A DNA stretch of 5,282 bases from Nocardioidaceae bacterium (GTDB lineage: Bacteria > Actinomycetota > Actinomycetes > Propionibacteriales > Nocardioidaceae): positions 1 through 5,282 of the forward strand of contig JACCUS010000236.1 of NCBI GenBank assembly GCA_013811715.1, in the 5' to 3' direction. The translations under genes were made by a program, and so were the position numbers. The notes below the pieces were generated by a model. It did not search any database and was not told the origin of the DNA. It saw nothing but the letters and a program-made list of their open reading frames with translations. Positions 1-5,282 of the stretch are shown one piece after another (within the stretch, counting starts at the first letter, position 1; every line of letters starts with the position of its first letter).

Positions 1-1
1 G

Positions 2-553
2 CAGTCGATCGGCCTGGTCGGCCTCGCGGTCCCCGAGTTCGTCATCGCCTCGGTGACGGTCGCCGCGCTCGCCTCGGCATTCTCGTACTTCCCCGATCCG
101 GGCTCGTTCGTGTCGCTCACTGAGTCCGTGCCAGGGAACCTGAGGCAAATGCTGTACCCGGCCCTCGTGCTGTCGGTCGGCCTGGTCGCGACGATCATGC
201 GGACGACGCGGTCGGCGTACCTCGAGGCCCAGAACACCGACTTCGTGCGCACGGCTCATGGGAAGGGGTTGTCGCTCAGGCGGATCAGACTGCGCCACAT
301 CCTGCACAACGCGTCGGTGCCGATCGTGACGATCGTCGGCATCCAGTTCGGCTACCTGCTGGGCGGAACGGTGATCATCGAGCAGATCTTCGCGCTGCCG
401 GGCCTCGGCCGACTGCTGCTGACCGGCATCTTGGAGCAGGACTACGCCGTGGTGCAGAGCACCGTGCTCCTCGTCGCGGTGGCTTTCGTGCTGGTCAACC
501 TGTTCGTCGACCTCACGTATCGGGCGCTGGACCCCAGAGCGCGGCTTCGATGA
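2..553 (+). CDS. Peptide/nickel-type ABC transporter permease, DppB/OppB-like (5' partial)
   Basis: This is the C-terminal 183 residues of an inner-membrane permease subunit; the reading frame is open from base 2 and the start lies upstream of the window. DppB-type permeases pair with a DppC-type permease to form the channel of an importer for peptides, nickel or related solutes. Visible features are hydrophobic segments near residues 5-30, 50-68, 95-118 and 145-170. The cytoplasmic EAA-type coupling loop begins near residue 80 (DFVRTAHGKGLS, then RHILHN) and contacts the ATPases. A typical family ending follows (EQIFALPGLGRLL, then LTYRALDPRARLR). The stop overlaps the next start in ATGA, indicating translational coupling to the DppC-like gene. 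A GTG at 53 could be taken as a start, but the family-like sequence continues in frame before it, so it is internal. The transported substrate cannot be told from this subunit. Confidence 0.93.
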   Translation, partial: QSIGLVGLAVPEFVIASVTVAALASAFSYFPDPGSFVSLTESVPGNLRQMLYPALVLSVGLVATIMRTTRSAYLEAQNTDFVRTAHGKGLSLRRIRLRHILHNASVPIVTIVGIQFGYLLGGTVIIEQIFALPGLGRLLLTGILEQDYAVVQSTVLLVAVAFVLVNLFVDLTYRALDPRARLR

Positions 554-1461
554 GCAGCTCTTCCGACTTTCCCACGCCGGGTGCTCCGCCGGTGGCCCAC
601 GTCGACGCTGCCGGGGCGCCGAGCGGGCTTCGCGACTTCGTGCGCGGGGTGTGGCGAGACCGCAACGGGCGGATCGGCCTGCTCGTGACGGCGGTGCTGG
701 GCGTGCTCGCGCTGCTGGCCGCAGTCGGCGCCACCCCGTACGACCCCATCGCGCAGCACCCTGTCGACCAATTGCGGGGCCCGTCTTGGACGTACTGGTT
801 CGGCACCGACCAGTTCGGGCGTGACGTCGCGTCGCGCACCTTCGCCGGGATCGCGGCGTCCCTGCGGGTGGCCGTCTTGGCCGTGGCGGTGGCGGCCCTG
901 GTCGGCTCGGTCGTGGGGGTCGCGGCCGGGTACGCCGGGGGTCTGTGGGACCAGGTCGCCGGCAGGCTCACCGACGTCTTCTTCGCGTTCCCGGCGACGT
1001 TGCTGGCGTTGGCGATCATCGCGGCCCTCGGCCGGGGCTGGTACAACACCGCGATCGCCATCGCCATCGTCTACGTGCCGATCTTCGTCCGGGTGGCGCG
1101 CGGGCCGACCCTGTCCGTCCGCGAGCTGGAGTACGTCGCAGCGTGCCGCGTGGTGGGATTCTCGCGGCGGCGCGTCCTGTTCCGACACGTGCTGCCGAAC
1201 GTGAGCGCGCCCATCGTCGTACAGGTGGCTCTCGCCTTGTCCTGGGCGATACTGACCGAGGCCGGACTGTCGTTCCTCGGGCTCGGCACCCAGCCCCCCG
1301 ACTCGTCCCTCGGCCTGATGGTGAGCGAGTCTCGCAACCTCATCAGCACGTCGTGGTGGACGATGGCCTTCCCGTCCCTGTTCATCGTGGTGGCGGTGAT
1401 CGCTCTCAACCTGCTGGGTGACGGGATGCGCTCGGCCCTCGACCCGAAGGCGCGTCGGTGA
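550..1461 (+). CDS. Peptide/nickel-type ABC transporter permease, DppC/OppC-like
   Basis: Complete 303-residue second permease of the importer, a normal length for DppC/OppC proteins. The first 40 residues are a Pro/Ala-rich cytoplasmic extension, followed by the first membrane helix at about 42-62. The family hallmark GTDQFGRDVASR lies at 85-96. Further hydrophobic segments lie near 103-127, 143-161, 166-183, 222-246 and 270-291. The EAA coupling loop spans about 194-221 (EYVAACRVVGFSRRR, then RHVLPN). The conserved stretch TEAGLSFLGLG and the C-terminal GDGMRSALDPKARR are also typical. The ATG start overlaps the upstream stop in ATGA. No strong Shine-Dalgarno sequence is visible, which fits coupled re-initiation. 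The family assignment is firm; the solute is unknown because the binding protein is outside the window. Confidence 0.97.
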   Translation: MSSSSDFPTPGAPPVAHVDAAGAPSGLRDFVRGVWRDRNGRIGLLVTAVLGVLALLAAVGATPYDPIAQHPVDQLRGPSWTYWFGTDQFGRDVASRTFAGIAASLRVAVLAVAVAALVGSVVGVAAGYAGGLWDQVAGRLTDVFFAFPATLLALAIIAALGRGWYNTAIAIAIVYVPIFVRVARGPTLSVRELEYVAACRVVGFSRRRVLFRHVLPNVSAPIVVQVALALSWAILTEAGLSFLGLGTQPPDSSLGLMVSESRNLISTSWWTMAFPSLFIVVAVIALNLLGDGMRSALDPKARR

Positions 1462-2441
1462 AGGGCCCCGACCCCGTCCTCGAGGTGGCCAACCTGCAGA
1501 CCGTGGTGCGATCGGGTGGACGCGACCTGCCCGTCGTACGCGGAGTGTCGTTCGACGTGTCGGCCGGTGAGGCGATCGCCCTCGTCGGGGAGAGCGGCAG
1601 CGGCAAGTCGATGACGGCGTTGTCGATGATGGGCCTGCTGCCGGCGGCCGCGCGGGTCACCGAGGGGAGCGTGCGGCTGTCGGGGCGCGACGTCCTGCGG
1701 CTCGACGGCTTGGAGCTCCGCCGGGTGCGGGGCGCGGAGATCGCGATGATCTACCAGGAGCCGATGACCGCGCTCAACCCGCTGATGCGGGTGGGAGCGC
1801 AGGTCGTCGAGGGGCTCCGGGCGCACGCGGTGCCGAGCGGCGACGCCCGATCGCGCACGCTCGAGGCGCTGGGCGAGGTCGGGCTCCCCCGCCCCGAGCG
1901 CATCGCCCGCTCCTACCCGCACGAGCTGTCCGGCGGGCAGCGCCAGCGGGTGATGATCGCGATGGCGGTGGCGATGCGGCCAAAGGTGCTGATCGCCGAC
2001 GAGCCCACCACCGCGCTGGACGTGACCATCCAGCAGCAGGTGCTCGGACTGGTGGACGAGCTGCGCCAGCGACACGGGATGGCGCTCATCTGGATCACCC
2101 ACGACCTCGGAGTCGTGGCCCGGATAGCGGAGCGGGTGCTGGTGATGTACGCCGGCCGCGTCGTCGAGTCGGGTCGAAGCGGTGACCTGTTCCGCCGTCC
2201 GGAGCACCCCTACACGGCGGGCCTGCTCGGCTCGATCCCGCCCGCGCTCGGCGACAAGCGGCCGGCGCTGCTGCAGATCGGTGGCGCACCGCCGGACCTC
2301 GCCGCCCTGCCCGCGGGGTGCACCTTCCACCCCCGCTGCCCGCAGCGCGTCGCAAAGTGCTCCCAGCAGGATCCGGCGCTCGAGCCCCGCGGTGACGACC
2401 TGGTGGCGTGCTGGGTCCCGCGGGACAGGTGGGTCTCATGA
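1458..2441 (+). CDS. Peptide/nickel-type ABC transporter ATPase, DppD/OppD-like
   Basis: Complete 327-residue cytoplasmic ATPase that powers import through the two permeases. All nucleotide-binding motifs are intact: Walker A GESGSGKS at 44-51, Q-loop IYQEP around Q100, signature LSGGQRQR at 157-164, Walker B VLIADE with catalytic E182, D-loop at 186-188 and H-loop H215. After about residue 250 comes the oligopeptide-transporter C-terminal region (HPYTAGLL, then AGCTFHPRCP). Four cysteines lie at 288, 294, 301 and 318 (C-x5-C-x6-C-x16-C), a possible iron-sulfur site. The start is a GTG at 1458 overlapping the dppC-like stop in GTGA, with a GAAGG ribosome-binding sequence at 1446-1450. The QEPMTALNP form of the Q-loop and the QQQVL after Walker B are typical of the DppD/OppD half of the ATPase pair. 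Confidence 0.97.
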   Translation: MKGPDPVLEVANLQTVVRSGGRDLPVVRGVSFDVSAGEAIALVGESGSGKSMTALSMMGLLPAAARVTEGSVRLSGRDVLRLDGLELRRVRGAEIAMIYQEPMTALNPLMRVGAQVVEGLRAHAVPSGDARSRTLEALGEVGLPRPERIARSYPHELSGGQRQRVMIAMAVAMRPKVLIADEPTTALDVTIQQQVLGLVDELRQRHGMALIWITHDLGVVARIAERVLVMYAGRVVESGRSGDLFRRPEHPYTAGLLGSIPPALGDKRPALLQIGGAPPDLAALPAGCTFHPRCPQRVAKCSQQDPALEPRGDDLVACWVPRDRWVS

Positions 2442-3421
2442 CCCTGGTCGTGGAGGATCTCGTCAAGCACTACCGCACGCGCGAGGGCCCGGTGCGCGCC
2501 GTCGACGGCATCTCCTTCGCGGTCGAGAGCGGCCAGACCCTTGGGCTGGTGGGCGAGTCGGGCTGCGGGAAGTCGACGACCGCGAAGATGCTGGTGCGAC
2601 TCGTGCGGCCGACGTCGGGCCGCATCCTCATCGACGGCGAGGACATCGCCTCGACCCGTGGCGCCGCGCTCACGCGGATGCGCGGCCGGATCCAGATGGT
2701 CTTCCAGGACCCGCACGCCTCGCTAGACCCCCGGCTCACCGCCGGGAGCACGCTGGGCGAGGTGCTCGCCGTACGCCGCATCGTGCGCGACCGCGTCGAA
2801 CGGCGGGCGCGGGTCAACGAGCTGCTGGAGCTCGTCGGATTGACCGCCTCGGTCGCCGACCGCTACCCGCATCAGCTGTCCGGCGGACAACGACAGCGGG
2901 TGGGCATCGCCCGTGCCCTCGCCGTCGAGCCGGAGATCATCGTGCTCGACGAACCGCTCTCGGCGCTCGACGTGTCGGTGCGCGCGGAGATCATGAACCT
3001 GCTGACGCGGCTCCGAGACGAGCTCGGGCTGACCTACGTCTTCATCTCCCACGATCTCGGCATGGTGCGTCACGTCAGCGACCGGATCGCCGTGATGTAT
3101 TTGGGGCAGGTCATCGAGCTGGGCGGGTGGCGGGCCGTCTCCGACGCGCCGCTGCACCCGTACACGCGGTCGCTGCGCGACGCCGTACCCGTGCCGGACC
3201 CGGAGCTGGAGTCCCAGCGCCTGGTCACGACGCTGAGGGGCGAGGTGCCTGATGCCCTCAACCCGCCGGCCGGCTGCCGGTTCCACCCTCGGTGCCCGCA
3301 CGCCGAGGACCGCTGCCAGGCGGAGGTCCCGCAGCTTCGCGAGATCACCCAACGGCACGAGGCCGCGTGCCACTTCAGCGAGCAGCTGTACCCCGAGGCG
3401 CGCGGCCTGCTGAGCTCATAG
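2438..3421 (+). CDS. Peptide/nickel-type ABC transporter ATPase, DppF/OppF-like
   Basis: Complete 327-residue second ATPase, expected to heterodimerise with the DppD-like subunit. Motifs: Walker A GESGCGKS at 39-46, Q-loop VFQDPHASLDP around Q90, signature LSGGQRQR at 147-154, Walker B IIVLDE with E172, D-loop SALD at 175-178 and H-loop H205. The VFQDP...SLDP form is the usual DppF/OppF variant. The C-terminal domain carries cysteines 280, 286, 293 and 311 (C-x5-C-x6-C-x17-C). I chose the ATG at 2438 because it overlaps the previous stop in ATGA, has AGGTGGG four bases upstream (2427-2433), and starts the protein at the normal family position (TLVVEDLVKHY). An in-frame GTG at 2408 would add ten residues lying wholly within the preceding gene. 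It is the last gene of the operon. Confidence 0.96.
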   Translation: MTLVVEDLVKHYRTREGPVRAVDGISFAVESGQTLGLVGESGCGKSTTAKMLVRLVRPTSGRILIDGEDIASTRGAALTRMRGRIQMVFQDPHASLDPRLTAGSTLGEVLAVRRIVRDRVERRARVNELLELVGLTASVADRYPHQLSGGQRQRVGIARALAVEPEIIVLDEPLSALDVSVRAEIMNLLTRLRDELGLTYVFISHDLGMVRHVSDRIAVMYLGQVIELGGWRAVSDAPLHPYTRSLRDAVPVPDPELESQRLVTTLRGEVPDALNPPAGCRFHPRCPHAEDRCQAEVPQLREITQRHEAACHFSEQLYPEARGLLSS

Positions 3422-3566
3422 CCGTGCTGCGTTTTCCCGCGCCACTTGGACGACAATTGGGACGCTCCCGCTCAGGCATGCCTGCTAATGACAGATGGCA
3501 CCAAGATCCCCCGCGTTGCCGACACCCGGTGCCGGCCATTGGCGCGGGTGAGCCACCCCGGGACGC
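3422..3566. other. Convergent intergenic gap between transporter operon and propeller gene
   Basis: No credible gene fits in these 145 bases, where the plus-strand operon and the minus-strand gene end facing each other. A transcription terminator for one or both would be expected. The only candidates seen are a small hairpin, GGGTG (3546-3550) with CACCC (3554-3558) around a 3-base loop, and GGGA/TCCC at 3459-3469. Neither has a following T-run on either strand and both stems are short, so no terminator is called. A 12-bp palindrome is listed separately. Confidence 0.8.
3473..3484. repeat. 12-bp perfect palindrome in the convergent gap
   Basis: CAGGCATGCCTG reads identically on both strands. 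It has no loop, so it would make a poor RNA hairpin; it could be a protein-binding site or chance. Nothing nearby on either strand looks like a promoter it would control. Its role is unknown. Confidence 0.3.
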
Positions 3567-4502
3567 TCAACCCTGATAACGCACGGTGAATTCACGGCCA
3601 CCGTCGGTCGAGACCAACACCGCCCCACCGGCGGCGGCGTAGATCTCGTCCCTGCTCTGGGCTGCCAGCGCCTCCGGGGGTCCGTCCAGTGTTCCCCGGT
3701 CCTGCCACATGGCGGCGTCGCCAGAACTGACATGCACACGACTCGCCGCGTCGATGCCGACGATGGTGCCGTCGTCGGCCCAGCTGACCAACAGCAACTG
3801 CGGCGCCCCGCGAACCAGCTCGAACGAGCGGCCGCCGTCGCCACTTCGGGCGAGCCCCTGCTCGGTGGTGGCGAGGATGACGTCTGGATCGTCGGGGCTG
3901 ACCGCGAAGTCGGCCATCGGCAGGTCGGTCTGGGTCACCCAGTTCTCCTGGTCGTCGCTGACCATGAACTCCCCGGTCAGGGAGTTGAGCCCGTACACGC
4001 GGCCATGTCGGTACTCGAGGGCGTGGAAGTCCGCCGCACCGGCGAGCGAGAGTGGCTGCCAGGTCTCGCCGCCATCGGTGGACTCGATCAACCCCAGGGA
4101 CGAGGGTCCTTCCTGGCCCTCACCAGGGTGGCCGCTGGCTAGGAAGTGTTCAGGGCCGGCGACGGTGAACCCCATGAAGTCCTGGATCCGGTCCGCGACC
4201 CGGGTCGGCTGGCCCTGCTCCGGCATCCGGAACAGGCCGTAGTGGGTGCCCACATGCAGCGTGTCGTCGCTGGGGTCGACACCCAGGCCGTGTACGTGTT
4301 CCAGCTCGGCATGCACAGCAGCGGTGTCGCCGGAGCCGCCACGGGCGGCCAAGTATCCGAGCACCGCGACGGCCAGCGCGGCGATCACGACCAGCAGGAC
4401 GCGGACCCGCGTCGACATCGGTTCGGGTGAGCTGGTCGTGCCCTGTCTCCTGGTCGGTCGGGCCGACTGCTTCGACTTGGTACGGGCCTTGGGGTTGGCC
4501 AT
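3567..4502 (-). CDS. Membrane-anchored BNR-repeat beta-propeller-like protein (F510_1955 family)
   Basis: Complete 311-residue protein resembling the family databases name 'F510_1955 family glycosylhydrolase'. Residues 1-32 are basic (many K/R). A single hydrophobic helix at about 33-52 follows, so the protein is probably held in the membrane with the rest outside. The outer domain starts with EHVHGLGVDP (68-77) and VGTHYGLF (84-91), followed by FLASGHPGEG (120-129), all hallmarks of this family. BNR/Asp-box-like repeats occur at 141-148 (STDGGETW), 220-227 (SGDGGRSF) and 298-305 (STDGGREF), supporting a beta-propeller. No glycosidase active site could be recognised; sialidase-type names rest on the Asp-boxes, which are structural. 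The start is the ATG at 4502, with GAGGTGA just upstream. It is divergent from an SCO gene across a shared promoter region. A copper-related role is inferred from that neighbour only. Family call is fairly firm, function unknown. Confidence 0.88.
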   Translation of the reverse strand: MANPKARTKSKQSARPTRRQGTTSSPEPMSTRVRVLLVVIAALAVAVLGYLAARGGSGDTAAVHAELEHVHGLGVDPSDDTLHVGTHYGLFRMPEQGQPTRVADRIQDFMGFTVAGPEHFLASGHPGEGQEGPSSLGLIESTDGGETWQPLSLAGAADFHALEYRHGRVYGLNSLTGEFMVSDDQENWVTQTDLPMADFAVSPDDPDVILATTEQGLARSGDGGRSFELVRGAPQLLLVSWADDGTIVGIDAASRVHVSSGDAAMWQDRGTLDGPPEALAAQSRDEIYAAAGGAVLVSTDGGREFTVRYQG

Positions 4503-4505
4503 GGG

Positions 4506-4512
4506 TCACCTC
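4506..4512 (-). promoter_or_regulatory. Ribosome-binding site of the propeller gene
   Basis: On the minus strand GAGGTGA lies three bases before the ATG at 4502, with the GAGG core six bases away. It supports this ATG as the start. Confidence 0.65.
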
Positions 4513-4524
4513 GGGTCGCTTCGT

Positions 4525-4551
4525 TTGTGTCGGTCTGGCAGCGTCTACTAT
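4525..4551 (+). promoter_or_regulatory. Putative promoter of the SCO gene
   Basis: A -10-like TACTAT (4546-4551) sits 15 bases after a weak -35-like TTGTGT (4525-4530). The spacer is short and the -35 matches the TTGACA consensus at only three positions, so the call rests mainly on the -10 hexamer and on the local AT-richness (21 of 50 bases at 4541-4590 are G or C by hand count, low for this window). The expected transcript start near 4558 would leave a leader of about 70 bases. An alternative -10 is TATTCT at 4571-4576. Confidence 0.4.
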
Positions 4552-4564
4552 ACGCTTTAGTAGA
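4544..4564. promoter_or_regulatory. Inverted-repeat operator between divergent genes
   Basis: A perfect inverted repeat has left arm TCTACTA (4544-4550), a 7-base spacer, and right arm TAGTAGA (4558-4564). It overlaps the best -10 hexamers on both strands, so a dimeric repressor bound here would block both genes. The spacing suits a winged-helix dimer. The TACTA/TAGTA half-sites bring BlaI/CopY-type regulators to mind, which often occur with copper genes in actinobacteria, but no regulator gene is in the window and the match is from memory. It does not look like a GC-tract CsoR site. Confidence 0.6.
4547..4552 (-). promoter_or_regulatory. Putative -10 element of the propeller gene
   Basis: Read on the minus strand, this is TATAGT, five of six matches to TATAAT, located 44 bases before the ATG at 4502. 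No good -35 hexamer is found 16-18 bases upstream, which is not unusual in actinobacteria or in regulated promoters. The hexamer lies inside the inverted repeat. Confidence 0.45.
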
Positions 4565-4616
4565 ACAAGCTATTCTTCACTTTCCTGTCCCGCGGCCGTC
4601 ACCGGCGAGCGGGCCC

Positions 4617-4622
4617 AAGGAG
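4617..4622 (+). promoter_or_regulatory. Ribosome-binding site of the SCO gene
   Basis: AAGGAG is a near-perfect Shine-Dalgarno sequence four bases before the ATG at 4627. It fixes the start, which is also the one that gives a proper lipoprotein signal peptide. Confidence 0.75.
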
Positions 4623-4626
4623 ACCA

Positions 4627-5282
4627 ATGTCAGGCAAGCTTCGCAGGACCGCGGCCGCTGGGCTCGTCCTCGCCGCGACCCTGAGCGCGTGCCAAGCCAG
4701 CAACGACGCTGCCCCGTCCGCGCCGAACGCACCCGTGAACGTAGTCACCGATCCCCAGGCAGCTCGACTGCACGGGACGCTGCTCGACCCTCCCCTGCCG
4801 CGACCGACCCAGATCCTGCGGGACACCAGCGGGCAGCCATTCTCACTCGCCAACCGGCCGGAAACCGAGCTGACGGTGCTGTTCTTCGGCTACACGCACT
4901 GCCCCGACGTATGCCCGACAACGATGGCGGACCTGGCGGTCGCCCGCAGCGAGCTTCCTGCACGGCTGCGCAACCATGTGACCGTGGTGTTCGTCACCGA
5001 GGACCCGAAGCGTGACACCCCCGGATCGCTGCGCCGGTGGCTGGACGGCTTCGATCCCGCGTTCCTCGGCCTGGCCGGGGGGAGCCAGGCCACAAAGACA
5101 ATGCTGGATCAGCTCTACCTACCGCCGACCAGGCGGCTACCGAATCCTGAAGACCCGGTCCAGCACCCCGACGACGACCACCCGCAGCACCACCATGGCG
5201 ACTACGGCGTCGAGCACGCCGGCATTGTCTACGCGTTCGGACCCGGCAACCGCACGGTGATCTACAGCGGCGGGATCACACC
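4627..5282 (+). CDS. SCO-family (Sco1/SenC/PrrC) lipoprotein, copper/thiol protein (3' partial)
   Basis: The first 218 residues of a secreted lipoprotein; the frame is open to the right edge and the stop lies beyond it. SCO proteins are thioredoxin-fold copper chaperones that help assemble the CuA centre of cytochrome c oxidase or act as thiol reductases on the outer face of the membrane. Residues 1-21 form a signal peptide (KLRR, then a hydrophobic core) ending in the lipobox LSAC with lipidated Cys22. A Pro/Ala/Asn-rich linker follows. The fold then shows DTSGQPFSL (66-74), FFGYTHCPDVCPTTM with metal-binding Cys92 and Cys96, VTEDPKRDTP (123-132), and the expected copper-ligand His197 in VEHAGIVYAFGP. 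An unusual His/Asp-rich loop (about 176-192, HPDDDHPQHHHGD) precedes His197. The gene is divergent from the propeller gene and probably shares its operator. By family proportions only a few residues should be missing. Confidence 0.95.
   Translation, partial: MSGKLRRTAAAGLVLAATLSACQASNDAAPSAPNAPVNVVTDPQAARLHGTLLDPPLPRPTQILRDTSGQPFSLANRPETELTVLFFGYTHCPDVCPTTMADLAVARSELPARLRNHVTVVFVTEDPKRDTPGSLRRWLDGFDPAFLGLAGGSQATKTMLDQLYLPPTRRLPNPEDPVQHPDDDHPQHHHGDYGVEHAGIVYAFGPGNRTVIYSGGIT

Noticed and set aside
1071..2330. Long minus-strand open frame of 419 codons antisense to the dppC-like and dppD-like genes
   Set aside because: It is a GC-rich shadow of two well-recognised genes; its translation is rich in Arg, His, Gly and Pro with no family-like motifs.
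2408..2437. GTG at 2408 as the start of the DppF-like ATPase
   Set aside because: It would add ten residues not expected in the family and a 34-bp overlap; the ATG at 2438 fits the operon's 4-bp overlap pattern and has AGGTGGG upstream.
2182..3252. Plus-strand open frame of 356 codons in another phase across both ATPase genes
   Set aside because: The Arg/Ala/Pro-rich translation has no motifs, while the overlapping frames contain complete ATPase motifs.
3497..3533. GGCACC / GGTGCC inverted repeat as a terminator for the importer operon
   Set aside because: The 6-bp stem encloses a 25-base loop and no T-run follows, so it is not a credible terminator.
3459..3568. Nine-base direct repeat GGGACGCTC at 3459-3467 and 3560-3568, possible insertion-site duplication
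   Set aside because: The repeat is short in GC-rich DNA, the 92 bases between the copies hold no mobile-element feature, and the second copy overlaps the end of a gene; chance is plausible.
4527..5015. Plus-strand open frame of 162 codons over the SCO gene start
   Set aside because: The SCO frame has the ribosome-binding site, signal peptide, lipobox and CPDVC motif; this one is low-complexity Arg/Pro/Ser and starts inside the promoter region.

Overview
The window reads as chromosomal (or large-replicon) DNA from a high-GC actinobacterium. G and C dominate third codon positions in every real gene, GTG is used as a start, and the proteins resemble actinobacterial family members. The genus cannot be fixed from the sequence. 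Five protein-coding genes plus one divergent promoter region fill almost all of it; no rRNA, tRNA, CRISPR array or insertion sequence was seen.

Left module (about 2-3421, + strand): the downstream part of a peptide/nickel-type (Dpp/Opp) ABC importer operon. It encodes the C-terminal part of a DppB-type permease (5' end outside the window), a complete DppC-type permease, and two complete ATPases of the DppD and DppF types. Each junction is a 4-bp stop/start overlap (ATGA, GTGA, ATGA), so the four genes are almost certainly one translationally coupled transcript. The solute-binding protein is not here and probably lies upstream. Both ATPases end in the oligopeptide-transporter C-terminal domain with four cysteines in nearly the same spacing, a possible iron-sulfur site.

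Middle (3422-3566): a 145-bp gap between convergent genes. It has a 12-bp palindrome and a small hairpin but no convincing terminator.

Right module (3567-5282): two divergent genes separated by 124 bp. The minus-strand gene encodes a membrane-anchored, BNR-repeat beta-propeller-like protein of the kind databases call 'F510_1955 family glycosylhydrolase'. The plus-strand gene encodes an SCO-family (Sco1/SenC/PrrC) lipoprotein with the CPDVC copper/thiol motif and a His-rich loop; it runs off the right edge. Between them is an AT-rich stretch with a perfect 7-bp inverted repeat around a 7-bp spacer (4544-4564) that overlaps the best -10 hexamer on each strand. This looks like one repressor site controlling both genes, and the content suggests a copper-handling or respiratory-oxidase-related unit. 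The two modules appear functionally unrelated. No clearly new system is proven; the divergent propeller/SCO pair and its shared operator are the best candidates for follow-up.
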